This document shows positions 12,917 to 15,715 of a DNA stretch of 15,715 nt, piece by piece. A program made the position numbers and the translations under genes. This DNA comes from Microbacterium sp. GTDB taxonomy: Bacteria > Actinomycetota > Actinomycetes > Actinomycetales > Microbacteriaceae. The DNA lies in contig NZ_QFPF01000090.1 in the NCBI RefSeq assembly GCF_003248605.1, positions 1 to 15,715 of the forward strand. The letters run 5' to 3'. Each line of letters starts with the position of its first letter. The first letter of the stretch is position 1. A model generated the notes under the pieces. That model saw nothing but the letters and a program-made list of their open reading frames with translations, ran no database searches and was not told where the DNA came from.

Positions 12917-14500
12917 GTGGGGACTCGGGATTACGCGCGGATCTTCCGCCGTTCTTGGCTACTGATCGTCTTGGCGACCGTCTTGGGCGCGCTGGGTGCA
13001 TGGGCCGTGACGGCCACCACCGCGCCGACCTATTCGGCCACCAGCGCCGCGTTCGTCGCGAGCGAGACCGGCGGCTCGCTGAACGAACTGACGCAGGGCA
13101 ACGCGTTCACCGAGCGCCGCGTGAACACCTACGCCAACCTCCTGACCGAGCCGATCGTCACCGAGCCCGTCATCGACGCGTTCGATCTCGACATGAGCAC
13201 GGGTGCCTTCGCGGGCAAGATCTCCGTCTCCATTCCCGTGCAGACGACGATGCTCGAGGTCACGGTCACCGATTCCTCGCCCAGCGTCGCCGCGAGCATC
13301 GCCAACGCCCTGATCACGAGCCTCGCCGAGGTCGTCGCAGAGATCGAGACCACGGCCGTCACCGGCGCGCAGGTCACCCTCGACGCGAATGGCAACCCCG
13401 TTCTGGATGCCGCGGGCAACCCGGTCACCTCCGAGCCGACGCCTCCCGTCAAGATCACGCAGGTGCGCTTCGCCGATGCGCCGACGACCCCGGTCAGCCC
13501 CAACCTGATGCTCAACCTGGCGATCGGTTTCGCCGCGGGTCTCGCGCTCGGTGTGCTCGCCGCGATCCTCCGCGACCTCATCGACACGCGCATCCGGTCC
13601 GTGGAAGATGTCGAGGCCGTCACGAGCGCGCCGATCGTCGGGGCGATCCCGCAGAGCCCGAAGAGCCGCGGGGGGGCGCTGATCGCAGAAGACGACCCCG
13701 GCAGCCCGACCGCCGAGTCCTTCCGCATCCTGCGCACCAACCTCCAGTTCCTCGACATCGACGGCCCCGCGACCTTCGTCATCACCTCGCCCAGCAGCGG
13801 CGAGGGCAAGTCCACCGTGTCGACCAACCTCGCCACCTCCATCGCCGCCAACGGCGTGCGCGTCCTCATCGTCGAGGCCGACCTGCGTCGCCCGGGTGTG
13901 CACCGCAACTTCGGACTCGAGGGGGGCGCGGGCCTCACCGACATCCTCATCGGGCGCGCCGAGCTCGCCGACGTCGTGCAGTCGTGGCGGTCACCGAACC
14001 TCAGCATCCTGGCCGCCGGCCGGATCCCGCCGAACCCGAGCGAACTTCTCGGCTCGCAGCAGATGCGCGAGCTGATGGTGCAGCTTCAGGAGCGGTACGA
14101 CGTGGTCCTCTACGACACTCCGCCGGTGCTGCCGGTCCCGGACGCCGCGATCCTTTCACGCAATGTGGGCGGTGTGCTGCTCGTCACGGCGAACGACCGC
14201 ACTCGTCGCGACGAGATCCGCAGTGCGATCTCCTCGCTTCAGCGTGTGAACGCGCGCATCGCCGGCATCGTCGTCAACCGCCTTTCGGGCCGGGGTTCCA
14301 CGTCGTACCTGGCCGAGGCCTATCACTCCTACGAGGCGCCGGCAGAAGACGGCGATACGGGCAAGTTCGACGAGTTCCTGCGCGCGCCGGGGGGCGCGGC
14401 GACGGAGGCCGCCGATGAAGTGGGCGACCGCACCGCGCAGCCCACGCGAAAGCGCGGCTCGAGCCGCCGCGGATACCGGGGCAGCGACACGCAGCCCTGA
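12917..14500 (+). CDS. Wzz/Wzc-like chain-length regulator with BY-kinase (CpsD/CapB) domain
   Basis: A 527-residue fusion. The Wzz-type N-terminal part has TM1 at about 14-33, an extracytoplasmic loop and TM2 at about 196-218. The cytoplasmic ATPase has Walker A SSGEGKST (Lys298), Walker A' LIVEADLRRP (Glu320, Asp322) and Walker B VVLYDTPP (Asp400). It should autophosphorylate on Tyr and control polymer length or export. The tail is not a dense Tyr cluster: Tyr occur in TSYLAEAYHSYEAP and once near the basic end RRGYRGSD. The loop carries an imperfect repeat (DANGNPV, DAAGNPV). GTG at 12917 follows TCTGGGGGAAACAAC, with GGGGGA as ribosome-binding site 6 bases away. The phosphatase at 3283-3927 is the likely partner. 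Confidence 0.93.
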   Translation: MGTRDYARIFRRSWLLIVLATVLGALGAWAVTATTAPTYSATSAAFVASETGGSLNELTQGNAFTERRVNTYANLLTEPIVTEPVIDAFDLDMSTGAFAGKISVSIPVQTTMLEVTVTDSSPSVAASIANALITSLAEVVAEIETTAVTGAQVTLDANGNPVLDAAGNPVTSEPTPPVKITQVRFADAPTTPVSPNLMLNLAIGFAAGLALGVLAAILRDLIDTRIRSVEDVEAVTSAPIVGAIPQSPKSRGGALIAEDDPGSPTAESFRILRTNLQFLDIDGPATFVITSPSSGEGKSTVSTNLATSIAANGVRVLIVEADLRRPGVHRNFGLEGGAGLTDILIGRAELADVVQSWRSPNLSILAAGRIPPNPSELLGSQQMRELMVQLQERYDVVLYDTPPVLPVPDAAILSRNVGGVLLVTANDRTRRDEIRSAISSLQRVNARIAGIVVNRLSGRGSTSYLAEAYHSYEAPAEDGDTGKFDEFLRAPGGAATEAADEVGDRTAQPTRKRGSSRRGYRGSDTQP

Positions 14501-14513
14501 CCCGCTCGGCGGG
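14501..14513 (+). terminator. Short GC hairpin right after the kinase stop
   Basis: CCCGC-TCG-GCGGG begins on the base after the TGA of the kinase gene. It has 5 perfect G-C pairs, a 3-base loop and no T-tract. It may be a weak attenuator or an mRNA processing/stability element between the kinase and sugar transferase genes rather than a full terminator. Confidence 0.25.
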
Positions 14514-14525
14514 TGCACTGATCCT

Positions 14526-14551
14526 ACTGGGGAAATCGATCTGGGGAGATC
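14526..14551 (+). repeat. Tandem G-tract element before the sugar transferase
   Basis: ACTGGGGAAATC (14526-14537) is repeated 14 bases later as TCTGGGGAGATC (14540-14551), which ends directly at the ATG and supplies the ribosome-binding site GGGGAG. Ten of 12 positions match. It is the most regular example of the element found before the polysaccharide genes of this window. Confidence 0.6.
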
Positions 14552-15715
14552 ATGGTCACCGAATCGCTGTCGCATTCGGCCGTACGCACGGCCGTGCCGA
14601 TGGACTGGCACGCGACATATCAACGCACACTCTGGGTGTCCGACGCGATCATCGTCGCCGGCGTCGTGTTCCTGACGCAGTTCGTCTGGTTCACGCTCAC
14701 GGGCGAGCCCGTGACACGACCGGTCGACAACGTCGAGCCGATCACGTACACGTGGCTGTCGGTGGCGCTCGTCGTCGCCTGGCTCGCCGCCCTGTCGATC
14801 TCGGGGTCGCGCAGCCCGCGCACGGTGGGTATCGGAACAGGCGAGTATCGCAAGGTCATCGCCTCGGCGCTGTACCTTTTTGCGGTCCTGGCGATCGTGT
14901 CGTATCTGACGACGACGGATGTCTCGCGTGGCTACCTCCTGCTGAGTTTCCCGGTGGGGATGGCGCTCCTGCTGATCAGCCGCGCGCTCTGGCGTCGTCG
15001 TCTGTGGGCCGCGCGCCGCTCGGGAGAGGCGATGTCCCGAGTCCTCGTCATCGGCGATGACGAGGAGAGCGCACGCATCGTGCGCGAGCTCGACAGCATG
15101 CCCGAGGCGGGCTACCGCGTCGTCGGTGTGAGCGGACCCGGCAGCCGGTCCGACTTCATGTCGGCGGGCATCGAGGTGCCCTTCCTCGGCCCCGTCGAGG
15201 ACGTCGACCGAATGCTTCGGATGACCGGCGCCGACACCGTCATCGTCGCCAGCGACGCGGCCCTTCCCGTCGAGCGGGTGCGCGAGATCAGCTGGCAGCT
15301 CGAGTCGGGACGCCAGCATCTGATCATGGTGCCGAGCCTGACCGACATCGGCGGCCCGCGCATCCACACCCGGCCCGTCGCCGGCCTGCCGCTCGTGCAT
15401 GTCGAGACACCGCGCTACACCGGCCGTCAGCGGGTTCTCAAGCGAACCTTCGACATCCTCGGTTCCGGTGCGCTGCTGCTGATCCTGGCGCCCCTCTTCG
15501 CCGTGCTGGCCCTTCTGGTGAAGACCTCCAGCGCCGGGCCTGTCTTCTACACGCAGGAGCGCATCGGAAAAGAGGGGCAGCCCTTCCAGATGATCAAGTT
15601 CCGCTCCATGATCACCGGCGCCGACGACATGCTCCAGCAGCTCCTCGCAGCCCAGGGCACCGCGGATCAGCCGCTGCACAAGATCGACAACGACCCGCGC
15701 ATCACCAAGATCGGT
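14552..15715 (+). CDS. Polyprenyl-phosphate sugar-1-phosphate transferase (WbaP/CpsE-like), C-terminus cut off
   Basis: The open frame runs 388 codons to the window edge. The N-terminal half has several transmembrane helices (first at about 28-50) and a Rossmann-like cytoplasmic domain starting SRVLVIGDDEESARIVREL near residue 165. From about 297, KRTFDILGSGALLL leads into the re-entrant membrane helix and PVFYTQERIGKEGQPFQMIK, then FRSM, the signature of bacterial sugar transferases that prime glycan synthesis by moving a sugar phosphate from UDP-sugar to undecaprenyl phosphate. The catalytic Glu-Arg of QERIG is present; the extreme C-terminus is missing. ATG at 14552 follows GGGGAG in the tandem G-tract repeat. 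Placed after the BY-kinase, it should start the pathway served by this locus. Confidence 0.95.
   Translation, partial: MVTESLSHSAVRTAVPMDWHATYQRTLWVSDAIIVAGVVFLTQFVWFTLTGEPVTRPVDNVEPITYTWLSVALVVAWLAALSISGSRSPRTVGIGTGEYRKVIASALYLFAVLAIVSYLTTTDVSRGYLLLSFPVGMALLLISRALWRRRLWAARRSGEAMSRVLVIGDDEESARIVRELDSMPEAGYRVVGVSGPGSRSDFMSAGIEVPFLGPVEDVDRMLRMTGADTVIVASDAALPVERVREISWQLESGRQHLIMVPSLTDIGGPRIHTRPVAGLPLVHVETPRYTGRQRVLKRTFDILGSGALLLILAPLFAVLALLVKTSSAGPVFYTQERIGKEGQPFQMIKFRSMITGADDMLQQLLAAQGTADQPLHKIDNDPRITKIG

Noticed and set aside
14156..15679. Long minus-strand open frame (about 507 codons) opposite the kinase end and the sugar transferase
   Set aside because: It is rich in Arg, His, Asp and Gly without any motif, and the plus strand codes for clear family proteins over the same bases. 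This is a typical antisense shadow in high-GC DNA.

Overview
The window is about 70% G+C. Codons end mostly in G or C, GTG and TTG starts are common, and several genes look leaderless. This fits a high-GC Gram-positive actinobacterium; protein style suggests Microbacteriaceae (for example Microbacterium), which is an inference, not a placement.

Most of the window is an exopolysaccharide/capsule locus. Left part (1-2260, minus strand): a membrane acyltransferase, a TTG-start lipoprotein, a 33-codon small ORF, and the N-terminal part of a cellulose-synthase-like GT2 glycosyltransferase that runs off the left edge. Next (2306-3166, minus) is truA, the one clear housekeeping gene. Diverging from it (3221-5317, plus) are a 21-codon leader ORF, a low-molecular-weight protein tyrosine phosphatase, an 18-codon leader ORF and a Wzx-type flippase. 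As read, the flippase has a +1 frameshift at a G5 run close to its C-terminus.

Centre: a DUF4012 membrane-anchored protein and a small one-TM protein (7456 down to 5334, minus) diverge from a Tat-exported DUF4038/GH140-like hydrolase (7708-9243, plus). The hydrolase converges on a minus-strand operon of two GT4 glycosyltransferases flanking a polytopic Wzy-like protein (12665 down to 9287), with start/stop overlaps GTGA and TGATG. A strong two-part hairpin at 9247-9283 separates the convergent units.

Right end (plus): a Wzz/Wzc-type chain-length regulator fused to a BY-kinase, then the polyprenyl-phosphate sugar transferase that should prime synthesis, cut by the right edge. The inferred pathway is priming by the sugar transferase, extension by the GT4 and GT2 enzymes, O-acylation, flipping by Wzx, polymerisation by the Wzy-like protein, and length control by the kinase/phosphatase pair. 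DUF4012 and the GH140-like hydrolase would act at the cell surface.

The most notable non-coding signal is a recurrent G-tract element, core (A/T)CTGGGG(G)A, in the leaders of six polysaccharide genes, often as two copies with the proximal one at the ribosome-binding site. Other points of interest are back-to-back leaderless promoters for truA and the phosphatase, three small coupled ORFs, and a G-quadruplex-capable leader on the lipoprotein gene. I saw no tRNA, rRNA, CRISPR array, IS element or integrase. No gene-free stretch exceeds 300 bases.
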